Notes: generated from the letters alone by a model not told the origin. 7,087 nt of DNA from Altererythrobacter sp. (GCA_011524425.1 WTKI01000394.1:1-7087); one strand, 5' to 3'. Counted from the stretch's first letter, positions 1 to 5,497 are shown. Translations and numbers: made by a program.

Positions 1-96
1 TCGCTGAACCACCCATATTGGCGCGACCACAACTATGAGATTAGTCAGCCCCAAGATGATTGCGAAGACTACGCCAGAAGCTATCAATTGTCCCAA
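1..96 (-). CDS. N-terminal fragment of an unknown membrane protein, cut by the window edge
   Basis: The reading frame is open from a TTG at 96 to the window edge (32 codons, no stop). It encodes a strongly hydrophobic stretch containing VVFAIILGLTNLIVVVAPIW and then VVQR, which reads as one N-terminal transmembrane segment followed by a basic residue. The TTG at 96 was chosen because GAAGGATGG lies nine bases upstream; a second in-frame TTG at 87 is possible. The start overlaps the nitrilase stop (84-86) by 13 bases, which suggests translational coupling and membership of the LysR-nitrilase transcription unit. An upstream in-frame TGA near 136 limits how far the ORF could extend. The short span ending in PIW loosely recalls PspB-type small membrane proteins, but too little is visible to name it. 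It could be a chance hydrophobic frame, although the start signal and overlap argue against that. Confidence 0.4.
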   Translation of the reverse strand, partial: MGQLIASGVVFAIILGLTNLIVVVAPIWVVQR

Positions 97-1037
97 GCGA
101 TCCCATCCTTCGCCCGCGTATCGACGCTCAGCTCAAACACATCGGGCCGCGAATAGTGGCCATCCGTATCCAAGCTCGCTAGCCCCTGTCCGATTTCGCT
201 CAGGTCCAGCTCCGCAAAAAGGGTCTCTTCGCCCTCCCCGGCCTGCGCCACAACCCGCGCATCGGGCGCGATGATTATCGAGCCTCCGCGGTTCAGCTGC
301 TCGCCTTCAATCGCATTGAACAGCGCCAGCGCGTCCTGATCGCCGCCCACACGTTCCAACCCGTCAAACAAATCGTCCTTTGTTTGCACCAACCCGGCTG
401 CCAGCACAAAGCAGCGCCCCTCCATCGCATAGTGCCTTGAAGCGAGCGCATATTCTTCGCGCACGGTGGGCCAAGCGGCGGTATGCACGCTCTCGCCCAG
501 ATTGTGCATCGCTGCGCGTGCAAGCGGCATCCAATGCTCCCAGCAGATCAGATTGCCTGCCAGGCCCCATTCGGCCTGATGCACGCCGAGCGTCGAGCCA
601 TCACCGCGCATCCAGATCAACCGCTCACCATGCGTTGGAACAAGCTTGCGGTGATCAAGCGGGGTCTCGCCGGGCCGAAACAGCAATTGGTTGTTATAAA
701 GGCTCTGCCGCACACGCTCATGCGCGCCGATGGAAATGCATGCACCCGTCTCATCGCAAAGCTCTTGCAAAGGCAACAACCGCTCATCGCCTGCTACAAC
801 GGCTTGATCGAGCATGATTGCATGCAGCGCTTTCGTGCCAGGATGATCCCACAAGGCCGCGCCAGGCGCTTCATCCAGCCAAAGCGGATAACCGCCAAGG
901 AATGTCTCGCCAAAAGCAACCAGCTGCGCGCCGCCGTCAATAGCTTTGCGGGCGAGCCGCACAGCTTTTTCAATCCCGCTGTCAAAGTGCAGCGGGACAG
1001 GAGCAGCTTGGCAGATGGCGACATTCAATTTGGTCAA
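84..1037 (-). CDS. Nitrilase (carbon-nitrogen hydrolase superfamily)
   Basis: This is a 317-residue enzyme of the nitrilase branch, which hydrolyses nitriles to carboxylic acids plus ammonia; the substrate cannot be told from sequence. The catalytic triad is intact: Glu44 in FGETFLGGYP, Lys131 in HRKLVPTHGER (with the second conserved Glu139) and Cys165 in NLICWEHWMP. The CWEHWMPLAR context is typical of true nitrilases rather than amidases or carbamoylases. Length is close to the usual 310-350 residues, and there is no signal peptide, so it is cytoplasmic. The frame is open to a GTG at 1097 (337 aa) that overlaps the LysR stop, and there is an ATG at 1055. I prefer the TTG at 1037 because it has GAAGGATGG upstream and gives the expected N-terminus TKLNVAICQAAP. 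It follows the LysR gene on the same strand with a 56-base gap, so co-transcription and control by that regulator are likely (inferred). Confidence 0.88.
   Translation of the reverse strand: MTKLNVAICQAAPVPLHFDSGIEKAVRLARKAIDGGAQLVAFGETFLGGYPLWLDEAPGAALWDHPGTKALHAIMLDQAVVAGDERLLPLQELCDETGACISIGAHERVRQSLYNNQLLFRPGETPLDHRKLVPTHGERLIWMRGDGSTLGVHQAEWGLAGNLICWEHWMPLARAAMHNLGESVHTAAWPTVREEYALASRHYAMEGRCFVLAAGLVQTKDDLFDGLERVGGDQDALALFNAIEGEQLNRGGSIIIAPDARVVAQAGEGEETLFAELDLSEIGQGLASLDTDGHYSRPDVFELSVDTRAKDGIAWDN
94..111 (-). promoter_or_regulatory. Ribosome binding site and TTG start of the downstream membrane gene
   Basis: On the minus strand GAAGGATGG is followed by six bases and a TTG, all inside the last codons of the nitrilase gene. 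The arrangement is nearly the same as that in front of the nitrilase itself (1035-1052), and this decided the start chosen for the partial membrane protein. No ATG is available nearby in this frame. Confidence 0.4.
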
Positions 1038-1052
1038 GCAAATCCATCCTTC
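1035..1052 (-). promoter_or_regulatory. Ribosome binding site deciding the nitrilase TTG start
   Basis: On the minus strand GAAGGATGG precedes the TTG at 1037, leaving nine bases after GGA. The ATG at 1055 and the GTG at 1097 have no comparable purine-rich sequence in front of them. Translation from the TTG also begins exactly where the family's first beta strand (LNVAICQAAP) starts. Confidence 0.55.
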
Positions 1053-1093
1053 CATGCTTGAAACAACGCGATCAGCAAGTCCGTTACAGGGGA

Positions 1094-2011
1094 TCACTCA
1101 GGCGGCGTCAATGCCTCTTGAGGAATCAGCTCACCTTCAGCGGCCAACTCTTCGCGCAGCCATTCCTTGAAGCGCTCAATCTTGCGGATGCCCACTCTTC
1201 GTTCAGGATACACAACATAGTGGGACATACGAGAGCTTGTCACGAGATCGAACGGCTGGATCAGGCTGCCGTTCTTGAGTTCTCTTTGCCAGAAAATCGG
1301 TGTCATCAATGCAACCCCGAACCCTTCTTGCGCAGCCGTGCCTTCCTGAGCCTGATTTTCGAAAGCAATGCCGCGTTGGACCGCCAAGCCCGGATCAAGC
1401 CCTGCAGCCTCGAACCATCCGGCCCATAATTCATGCTCAAAATCGAGCCGATCGACTCTAAGCAAATCTTCCTTGGTCCTGATTTGGTGTCGCTCAATGA
1501 ACTCCGGCGAGCACATGGGCGTCACATGTATTCTGAAAAGGAAATCAGACTTCAGGCCTGGCCAATGGCCGAAGCCCAGACGGATGGCGACGTCGAAATC
1601 ATTGCGCGCAAAGTCAACCAGATCATTGGTTAGCGAGAATCTCAAGGCCAGATCCGGGTGACGCATCTGAAAGCGGCCGATGCCAGCAGCCAGCCATTTA
1701 GAACCATAGGAAACCGGCGCGCTGACACTCAACTGGCGATTGCTTTCCTCGTCCAGATCACCAAAGGCCTGGCGCATGGTAACAAAAGCCTCACTGATAG
1801 GGCCGTGAAGCCTTCTTCCTGTTGCACTTAGCCTTACCCGGCCATTTTCACGCCGAAACAGGCGGTCACCCAATATCTCTTCCAGCTGCCTTATCTGATA
1901 ACTTACGGCGGCTTGTGTCATGCCCAGCTCTTCAGCAGCTCCTGAGAAATGTTCAAGACGCGCTGCAGCTTCGAACACTCTAATTGCTGCCATGGGAGGA
2001 AGTTTCGCCAT
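1094..2011 (-). CDS. LysR-family transcriptional regulator, GcvA-like
   Basis: This 305-residue protein has the standard LysR plan and length. A winged helix-turn-helix occupies about residues 4-63 (LPPMAAIRVFEAAARLEHFS, then TQAAVSYQIRQLEE and LFRRENGRVRLSATG), and an effector-binding domain covers about residues 90-295. The opening LPPMAAIRVFEAAAR and the TQAAVSYQI helix are typical of the GcvA-like subgroup, which in other bacteria controls glycine cleavage, beta-lactamase or catabolic genes. The effector here is unknown. The ATG at 2011 was chosen because it gives the canonical N-terminus; GAGG lies only four bases upstream, while a stronger AAGGAG is 15 bases away. The nitrilase gene lies directly downstream on the same strand, so the regulator probably controls a unit that includes itself and the nitrilase (inferred). 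The region upstream also serves a divergent gene. Confidence 0.92.
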   Translation of the reverse strand: MAKLPPMAAIRVFEAAARLEHFSGAAEELGMTQAAVSYQIRQLEEILGDRLFRRENGRVRLSATGRRLHGPISEAFVTMRQAFGDLDEESNRQLSVSAPVSYGSKWLAAGIGRFQMRHPDLALRFSLTNDLVDFARNDFDVAIRLGFGHWPGLKSDFLFRIHVTPMCSPEFIERHQIRTKEDLLRVDRLDFEHELWAGWFEAAGLDPGLAVQRGIAFENQAQEGTAAQEGFGVALMTPIFWQRELKNGSLIQPFDLVTSSRMSHYVVYPERRVGIRKIERFKEWLREELAAEGELIPQEALTPPE

Positions 2012-2021
2012 AACCCCTCAT
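1980..2021 (-). CDS. Possible 13-codon leader ORF overlapping the LysR start
   Basis: On the minus strand an ATG at 2021 has AAGGAG five bases upstream, a better ribosome site than that of the LysR gene, and encodes MRGYGETSSHGSN before a TAG. It runs out of frame into the first codons of the regulator. It could tune LysR translation, or it could be a chance ATG; the peptide itself has no recognisable feature. Confidence 0.15.
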   Translation of the reverse strand: MRGYGETSSHGSN

Positions 2022-2033
2022 AAGTTCTCCTTA
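2021..2033. promoter_or_regulatory. Candidate LysR box 1 (T-N11-A)
   Basis: TAAGTTCTCCTTA is an interrupted palindrome (TAAG/CTTA) of exactly the T-N11-A form bound by LysR-type regulators, ten bases upstream of the LysR start. The reverse strand of the same bases supplies the AAGGAG ribosome-site sequence, so part of the symmetry may have another cause. Its centre is 32 bp from that of the second candidate box. Confidence 0.25.
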
Positions 2034-2052
2034 TGGTGATAGGCAATGCTTT

Positions 2053-2065
2053 TGTTAGGCAAACA
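2053..2065. promoter_or_regulatory. Candidate LysR box 2 (T-N11-A)
   Basis: TGTTAGGCAAACA is a T-N11-A palindrome whose arms extend to TTGTT/AACAA (2052-2066). It lies in the intergenic region between the LysR gene and the divergent small gene, where a primary LysR recognition site would be expected. A further inverted repeat, CAATGC (2044-2049) and GCATTG (2078-2083), flanks it. Confidence 0.35.
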
Positions 2066-2110
2066 ATCCACTCAAGTGCATTGAGGGAGGAGGATTGGAA
2101 AGGAATAGCA

Positions 2111-2176
2111 ATGCAGGGCATCCCCCACACCGTGCAATTGGCCCATAAGAGCAGCTTTCCGCTCACCAGTGCTTAA
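2111..2176 (+). CDS. Possible 21-codon leader ORF upstream of a small membrane gene
   Basis: An ATG at 2111 is preceded by AAGGA six bases upstream and encodes 21 residues (MQGIPHTVQLAHKSSFPLTS plus Ala) before a TAA at 2174-2176. Its last codons overlap the GTG start of the 59-residue membrane protein at 2169 by eight bases. That downstream gene has no visible ribosome site of its own, so coupled translation is plausible. A true frameshift joining the two frames, or chance, cannot be excluded. The peptide has no family resemblance that I recognise. Confidence 0.28.
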   Translation: MQGIPHTVQLAHKSSFPLTSA

Positions 2177-2348
2177 GCGGCATCAAATCCCAGCTTTTCT
2201 TGGAGGCTTGGCAATTGGGCTAATCCTAGCGCTTGCGATTGTTACATCCGTAGCCGCCCCAATCCTTGCCGAGCATCACAGCTCACAAAAGGAAGCAGTC
2301 AACATCGAGCATCGCGAACCGCCGCGACGCTGGATAGAACTGGCCTGA
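2169..2348 (+). CDS. Small single-span membrane or exported protein, unknown function
   Basis: A 59-residue ORF begins with GTG and ends with TGA. It has a classic topology signal: a basic N-terminus (LKRHQ), a hydrophobic span of about residues 8-33 (IPAFLGGLAIGLILALAIV followed by TSVAAPILA), and a short polar C-terminus rich in His, Glu and Arg with PPRRW. It is either a single-pass protein with its tail in the periplasm or, if cut after PILA, a small secreted peptide. GTG at 2169 is the only usable start in this frame because TAG at 2106 closes it upstream. No ribosome site precedes it, but it overlaps the end of a leader ORF. It is divergent from the LysR gene and ends 11 bases from the convergent three-span membrane gene. 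I do not recognise a family. The coherent hydrophobic pattern favours a real gene. Confidence 0.45.
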   Translation: MLKRHQIPAFLGGLAIGLILALAIVTSVAAPILAEHHSSQKEAVNIEHREPPRRWIELA

Positions 2349-2359
2349 ATCAGTGTGAC

Positions 2360-2695
2360 CTATTCAAAGGTGTTGGGGTCGACAGCCCCGCCTTGTTTCT
2401 CTTCCCGCTTCTTCAGGAAAAGATATGCACTGGGAAAACCCACTAGCAATGCAAATGTCACGCCCATGATGATGACAGCAATGACCGGGATCCAGGTCGG
2501 AATTTGGTCATTCGCGCCGCTCAAAACGGCTACAAGCGGCAGGATGATGGAAAGAAGACCTCCCACCGCTGCACCAGTAGCTGCGCGTTTGTGAAGACTG
2601 AGCTTCATGCCGGACGTATCAAGGACAAATGCCGTGCCGATCGAAAGCCCGGCGACCAAGCCAACCATAAGAAGAAGCGCGAGAATAACTGTCAT
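2360..2695 (-). CDS. Three-span integral membrane protein, unknown function
   Basis: This 111-residue protein has three hydrophobic segments at about residues 4-27, 39-60 and 68-93. The loop KLSLHKR between the first two and the tail KKREEKQ are basic. By the positive-inside rule this puts the N-terminus outside and the C-terminus in the cytoplasm. There is no catalytic motif and I do not recognise a family. It starts four bases after the rimM stop (TAG GGA ATG), which means it is almost certainly the last gene of the ffh-rpsP-rimM transcription unit. Its ribosome site is poor (GAG and GGGA close to the ATG), so coupling to rimM translation is likely. In many proteobacteria trmD occupies this place. 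A later ATG (Met10) would remove half of the first span and is less likely. Confidence 0.78.
   Translation of the reverse strand: MTVILALLLMVGLVAGLSIGTAFVLDTSGMKLSLHKRAATGAAVGGLLSIILPLVAVLSGANDQIPTWIPVIAVIIMGVTFALLVGFPSAYLFLKKREEKQGGAVDPNTFE
2367..2400 (+). terminator. Weak candidate terminator after the small membrane gene
   Basis: AAGG and GGGG (2367-2378) can pair with CCCC and CCTT (2386-2394) around a seven-base loop, with an internal mismatch of four bases against one. The T-rich run GTTTCTCTT follows. It starts 18 bases after the plus-strand stop and lies inside the end of the convergent gene. The stem is imperfect, so this is a low-confidence call. Confidence 0.22.
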
Positions 2696-2698
2696 TCC

Positions 2699-3217
2699 CT
2701 ACTCGTCCACGAAATCGGCGGAGATCACAAGCTTTTCCGTATCCCATTCAAGGACCGCCGCTTGAGTGACTGGCACCATAAAGGTCTTCATGCCCTTTTG
2801 AGGCAAAGGTGATTTTTCAATTTCGATAATATCCGTCGCGCCAAAATTCTGAACTGCGATGGACCGGCCTACTTCTGCGCCAGCATCTGTGACAACGGTT
2901 AGGCCAATGAGGTCAGCGTGGTAATACTCGCCGTCTTCTAAGGATGGTAGAGAATTGCGAGAAACGCTTAGAACTGTGCCGCGAAGCTTTTCAGCCGCGT
3001 TACGGCCATCGACGCCTTTGAAGCGTGCAATGGCCCCGCCTTTATTGTCGCTGCGGATCTTCGAGAGGGTAAGTGCACCTTCATTAAAGCTTTTGTGCAC
3101 TTTAAGAGCCTCCAGCCCATCACCCAGAAGTTTAAGACGGACTTCGCCCGCCACGCCATGAGCGCCAGTTATGGCAGCCAGTTCAATTGGCGTCGGCGTG
3201 ACGGGCGCGTCCGTCAT
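2699..3217 (-). CDS. rimM: Ribosome maturation factor RimM
   Basis: This is a 172-residue protein of the usual RimM length and two-domain plan. It assists late assembly of the head of the 30S subunit and binds ribosomal protein S19 (family knowledge). The N-terminal barrel begins with the hallmark IELAAITGAHGVAGEVRLK (about residues 11-29), followed by FKGVDGRNAAEKLRG. The C-terminal PRC-barrel starts at EYYHADLIGLTVV (residues 97-109) and ends with FMVPVTQAAV, which matches the family's usual FMIPFV-type strand. It sits nine bases after the rpsP stop on the same strand, the classical neighbour order. No strong ribosome site precedes the ATG beyond GGAG at the rpsP end, so coupled translation is likely. 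The protein looks complete and is soluble and cytoplasmic. Confidence 0.97.
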   Translation of the reverse strand: MTDAPVTPTPIELAAITGAHGVAGEVRLKLLGDGLEALKVHKSFNEGALTLSKIRSDNKGGAIARFKGVDGRNAAEKLRGTVLSVSRNSLPSLEDGEYYHADLIGLTVVTDAGAEVGRSIAVQNFGATDIIEIEKSPLPQKGMKTFMVPVTQAAVLEWDTEKLVISADFVDE

Positions 3218-3226
3218 ATTGAAGGC

Positions 3227-3751
3227 TTACTCCGCCTTTTCTTCTGCTTCTTCAGCAGGCGCTTCTTCTGCTTCGGCAGGCGCTTCTTCTGCCGGAGTTT
3301 CCTCAGCGGGAGCCTCTTCAGCCGCAGCTTCTTCAACAGGAGCTTCCTCAGCTACTGCTTCTTCTGCTGGTGCTTCTGCTTCTTCAGTAGCAGCTTTTGC
3401 GGCTTCTTCTGCTTCTGCAGCCTTCGCTGCCTTCTCTTCAGCACGCTCCTTAGCTGCTTCGCCTGGCTCACCCTTCTTCGGGTTGTTCTTCGGAGCACGC
3501 TCAAGGATGCCAGCTGCATCAAGGAAGCGGTGCACACGATCCGAAGGCTTAGCGCCTACAGACAGCCAGTGACGCGCACGATCTTCGTTAAGCTTCACGC
3601 GCTCGCCTGAATCCTTAGGAAGCATCGGATTGTACGTACCGATCTGCTCAAGATACTTACCGTCACGCGGGCTCCGGGAATCAGAGACAACGATCCGATA
3701 GTATGGACGCTTTTTCGCGCCACCGCGCGACAAACGAATTGCTACTGCCAT
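3227..3751 (-). CDS. rpsP: 30S ribosomal protein S16 (bS16) with an extended acidic/alanine tail
   Basis: Residues 1-85 are a standard bS16: the start [20 protein letters not shown], then [20 protein letters not shown] and [20 protein letters not shown]. The protein continues to 174 residues, about twice the size of the E. coli protein. The extra half is low in complexity, composed mainly of Ala and Glu with some Pro and Lys, and includes repeated APAEE-type units from about residue 127. Long S16 tails are known in alphaproteobacteria, so this is not an assembly error by itself. The tail is probably disordered or helical and lies outside the folded core. AAAGG precedes the ATG, with nine bases after the GG. 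The gene lies between ffh (42-base gap) and rimM (9-base gap) and is surely co-transcribed with them. Confidence 0.97.
   Translation of the reverse strand: MAVAIRLSRGGAKKRPYYRIVVSDSRSPRDGKYLEQIGTYNPMLPKDSGERVKLNEDRARHWLSVGAKPSDRVHRFLDAAGILERAPKNNPKKGEPGEAAKERAEEKAAKAAEAEEAAKAATEEAEAPAEEAVAEEAPVEEAAAEEAPAEETPAEEAPAEAEEAPAEEAEEKAE
3230..3466 (-). repeat. Low-complexity Ala/Glu/Pro-coding repeat tract in rpsP
   Basis: The last 79 codons of rpsP are made of imperfect repeats of GCT/GCA, GAA/GAG and occasional CCT codons, read on the plus strand as TTCTTCxGC-type triplets. The units EEAPAEE and close variants recur at residues 127-169. Such tracts expand and contract easily, so tail length may differ among strains. 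Confidence 0.8.
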
Positions 3752-3793
3752 TGTATTTTACCTTTCCAGTCTAAACTTTTGTAACTTTGAAAC

Positions 3794-5281
3794 TTATTTC
3801 TTATCGAGCATATCGCGCAGGTCGGGTGGCAATGTATTAGGATCGACACTCGGCCCCTTGCCACCTGGACCGCCAAGGCCCGGCAAACCACCCATGGCGC
3901 CACCCGGACCACCAAGCCCGGGCATAGCTGCGCCCATTCCACCGCCGCCAAACAAAGAGGCAAGGCCCTTAAGCCCGCCCATCTTCTTGATCTGCTTCAT
4001 CGCGCGGCTCATTTCTTGATGCATCTTGAGCACCTTGTTGACGTTCTGCACGTCGGTACCAGAGCCAGCAGCCACTCGCTTCTTGCGCTTGGCATTCATG
4101 AGAGCCGGGTTCGCGCGCTCTTTCGGGGTCATTGAGCCGATGATCGCGTCCATATGGACAAGCACTTTGTCGTCCATGTTGGATGCTGCCATTGCCGCCT
4201 TGGCTTTCTTCATGCCGGGCATCATCCCGGCGAGCGCTCCAAGACCGCCCATATTCTGCATTTGCTTCAGCTGCGTGCGCAGGTCGTTCAAATCGAACTG
4301 ACCTTTCGCCATGCGCTTGGCGAGCGCTTCGGCTTCTTCTTCCTTTATTGTTGCTGCGGCTTTCTCAACCAAGCTGACGACATCGCCCATGCCAAGAATG
4401 CGGCCAGCGACCCGCTTGGGGTCGAAGACTTCGATTTCATCGAGCTTTTCGCCGGTACTAGCAAACTTGATTGGCTTGCCAGTAACAGCACGCATGGAAA
4501 GCGCAGCACCACCACGCGCATCGCCATCCATCCGGGTGAGAACAACGCCTGTGAGCGGCACTTCGCCAGAGAAGCTTTGTGCCACATTCACTGCGTCCTG
4601 ACCGGTCAGGCTATCCACTACGAGAAGCACTTCGGTTGGCGCTGAAACGCCGGCAACAGCTTTCATTTCTGCCATCAGCGCTTCATCGACGTGCAAGCGG
4701 CCTGCAGTATCAAGCAAAAGCACGTCTGAATTCTGAAGCTTGGCAGCTTCCATTGCACGGCGCGCAATATCGACAGGCTGCTGGCCTGCGACGATCGGCA
4801 AAGTTGCTACCTCAACTTGCTCGCCTAATACTGCGAGTTGCTCTTGCGCCGCCGGACGATTGACGTCCAGCGAAGCCATGAGCGCTTTCTTGCCATGCTT
4901 TTCCCGGATCAGCTTGCCGAGCTTTGCAGTGGTCGTGGTCTTACCAGAGCCCTGCAAGCCGACCATCATGATCACAACTGGCGGCTTGGCAGCAAAGTCC
5001 AGCTCCGGTGTCGCGTCACCGCCAAGCATCTCGACAAGTTCATCATTGACGATCTTGACGACCTGCTGGCCCGGTGTGACGGACTTGAGAACTTCAGCGC
5101 CAACAGCCTTTTCTGTCACAGCATCGATGAAACGCCGCGCAACTGGCAAAGCGACATCAGCTTCCAGCAATGCTACACGCACTTCGCGCATTGCCTCGCG
5201 CACGTCCTGCTCGTTTAGCGCGCCGCGTCCTTTGAGGCGGTCAAAGACGCCGCCAAGGCGGTCGGACAAATTGTCAAACAT
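3794..5281 (-). CDS. ffh: Signal recognition particle protein Ffh (SRP54 GTPase)
   Basis: This 495-residue protein binds 4.5S RNA and nascent signal sequences and delivers ribosomes to FtsY at the membrane. The N domain opens with MFDNLSDRLGGVFDRLKGRG. The G domain carries the P-loop GLQGSGKT (residues 108-115), DVNRPAAQEQL, DTAGRLH (191-197) and TRMDGDARGG (249-258). The linker GEKLDEIEVFDP leads to the Met-rich M domain, whose RNA-binding core is KRKKRVAAGSGTDVQNVNK. The tail is rich in Gly, Pro and Met (about 445-478) and ends in DMLDKK. The frame is open to a TTG at 5290, but the ATG at 5281 gives the canonical N-terminus and has GGAG ten bases upstream. It is the first gene of the ffh-rpsP-rimM unit; its promoter must lie in or before the short stretch after the tRNA terminator, but I see no convincing boxes there. 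Confidence 0.98.
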   Translation of the reverse strand: MFDNLSDRLGGVFDRLKGRGALNEQDVREAMREVRVALLEADVALPVARRFIDAVTEKAVGAEVLKSVTPGQQVVKIVNDELVEMLGGDATPELDFAAKPPVVIMMVGLQGSGKTTTTAKLGKLIREKHGKKALMASLDVNRPAAQEQLAVLGEQVEVATLPIVAGQQPVDIARRAMEAAKLQNSDVLLLDTAGRLHVDEALMAEMKAVAGVSAPTEVLLVVDSLTGQDAVNVAQSFSGEVPLTGVVLTRMDGDARGGAALSMRAVTGKPIKFASTGEKLDEIEVFDPKRVAGRILGMGDVVSLVEKAAATIKEEEAEALAKRMAKGQFDLNDLRTQLKQMQNMGGLGALAGMMPGMKKAKAAMAASNMDDKVLVHMDAIIGSMTPKERANPALMNAKRKKRVAAGSGTDVQNVNKVLKMHQEMSRAMKQIKKMGGLKGLASLFGGGGMGAAMPGLGGPGGAMGGLPGLGGPGGKGPSVDPNTLPPDLRDMLDKK

Positions 5282-5301
5282 CGTCTTCAAACTCCTACTT
5301 C

Positions 5302-5315
5302 ACAGCCATAGCTGT
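5302..5315 (-). other. Small hairpin in the ffh leader
   Basis: ACAGC and GCTGT form a perfect five-pair stem with a four-base loop, 21 bases before the ffh ATG. It could be a leader structure or chance; there is no T run, so it is not a terminator. Confidence 0.2.
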
Positions 5316-5325
5316 ATTAAACGCG

Positions 5326-5360
5326 AAAAACGCCGGCGGACGAAACCTCGTCGGCCAGCG
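5326..5360 (-). terminator. Intrinsic terminator of tRNA-Ala
   Basis: On the minus strand, starting 30 bases after the tRNA's CCA end, 13-base arms (5331-5343 and 5348-5360) pair around a GGTT loop. There is a single C-C mismatch and one T-G wobble in the stem. Five T residues follow immediately (5326-5330 on the plus strand as A). This is a textbook Rho-independent terminator that separates the tRNA from ffh, so ffh should have its own promoter overlapping or following it. Confidence 0.85.
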
Positions 5361-5390
5361 TGCGGTTGTTACACCGACTTGTTTAGTGAC

Positions 5391-5466
5391 TGGTGGAGCC
5401 TAGCGGGATCGAACCGCTGACCTCAACACTGCCAGTGTTGCGCTCTCCCAGCTGAGCTAAGGCCCC
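5391..5466 (-). tRNA. tRNA-Ala, anticodon GGC
   Basis: This is a complete 76-base cloverleaf on the minus strand. The acceptor stem is GGGGCCT paired with AGGCTCC (one G-U pair), the D arm is GCTC/GAGC, and the anticodon stem CAACA/TGTTG closes the loop CTGGCAG. The T arm is AGCGG-TTCGATC-CCGCT, and CCA is encoded. Loop positions 34-36 are GGC, which reads the alanine codon GCC. A strong terminator follows, and the gene lies between the TIGR02300-type gene and ffh on the same strand. Confidence 0.98.
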
Positions 5467-5479
5467 GCGCCAGTCATGT

Positions 5480-5497
5480 TGCAGGGCAAACCCTGCA
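5480..5497. repeat. Perfect inverted repeat upstream of the tRNA
   Basis: TGCAGGG and CCCTGCA form a seven-pair stem with a four-base loop, 14 bases before the tRNA's 5' end on the minus strand. A weaker AGCGC/GCGCT stem lies just upstream of it. No T run follows, so this is not a standard intrinsic terminator for the upstream gene. It may be an RNA-processing or Rho-related structure, or part of a promoter region. Confidence 0.4.

Noticed and set aside
483..1061. 192-codon plus-strand ORF opposite the nitrilase
   Set aside because: The minus-strand frame carries a full nitrilase with an intact catalytic triad; this one shows no family features.
1918..2166. 82-codon minus-strand ORF spanning the LysR start and the intergenic region
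   Set aside because: It overlaps the LysR helix-turn-helix coding region in another frame and the control region upstream; composition looks random.
3171..3572. Plus-strand ORF encoding a long Ser/Ala-rich repeat protein
   Set aside because: It is the antisense shadow of the Ala/Glu repeat tail of rpsP; the triplet repeat keeps several frames open. Conserved S16 on the minus strand explains the region.
2360..3860. Shared VDPNT near the C-termini of Ffh and the three-span membrane protein, considered as a sign of duplication
   Set aside because: The match is only five residues, the codons differ and the surrounding sequence is unrelated; most likely coincidence.
5282..5325. Sigma-70 promoter for ffh
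   Set aside because: The 44 bases after the tRNA terminator contain no acceptable -35/-10 pair, so I do not call one.
4740..5420. 226-codon plus-strand ORF
   Set aside because: It lies antisense to ffh, crosses the terminator and ends in the tRNA. It has a Ser/Arg/Thr-rich shadow composition and no recognisable domain.
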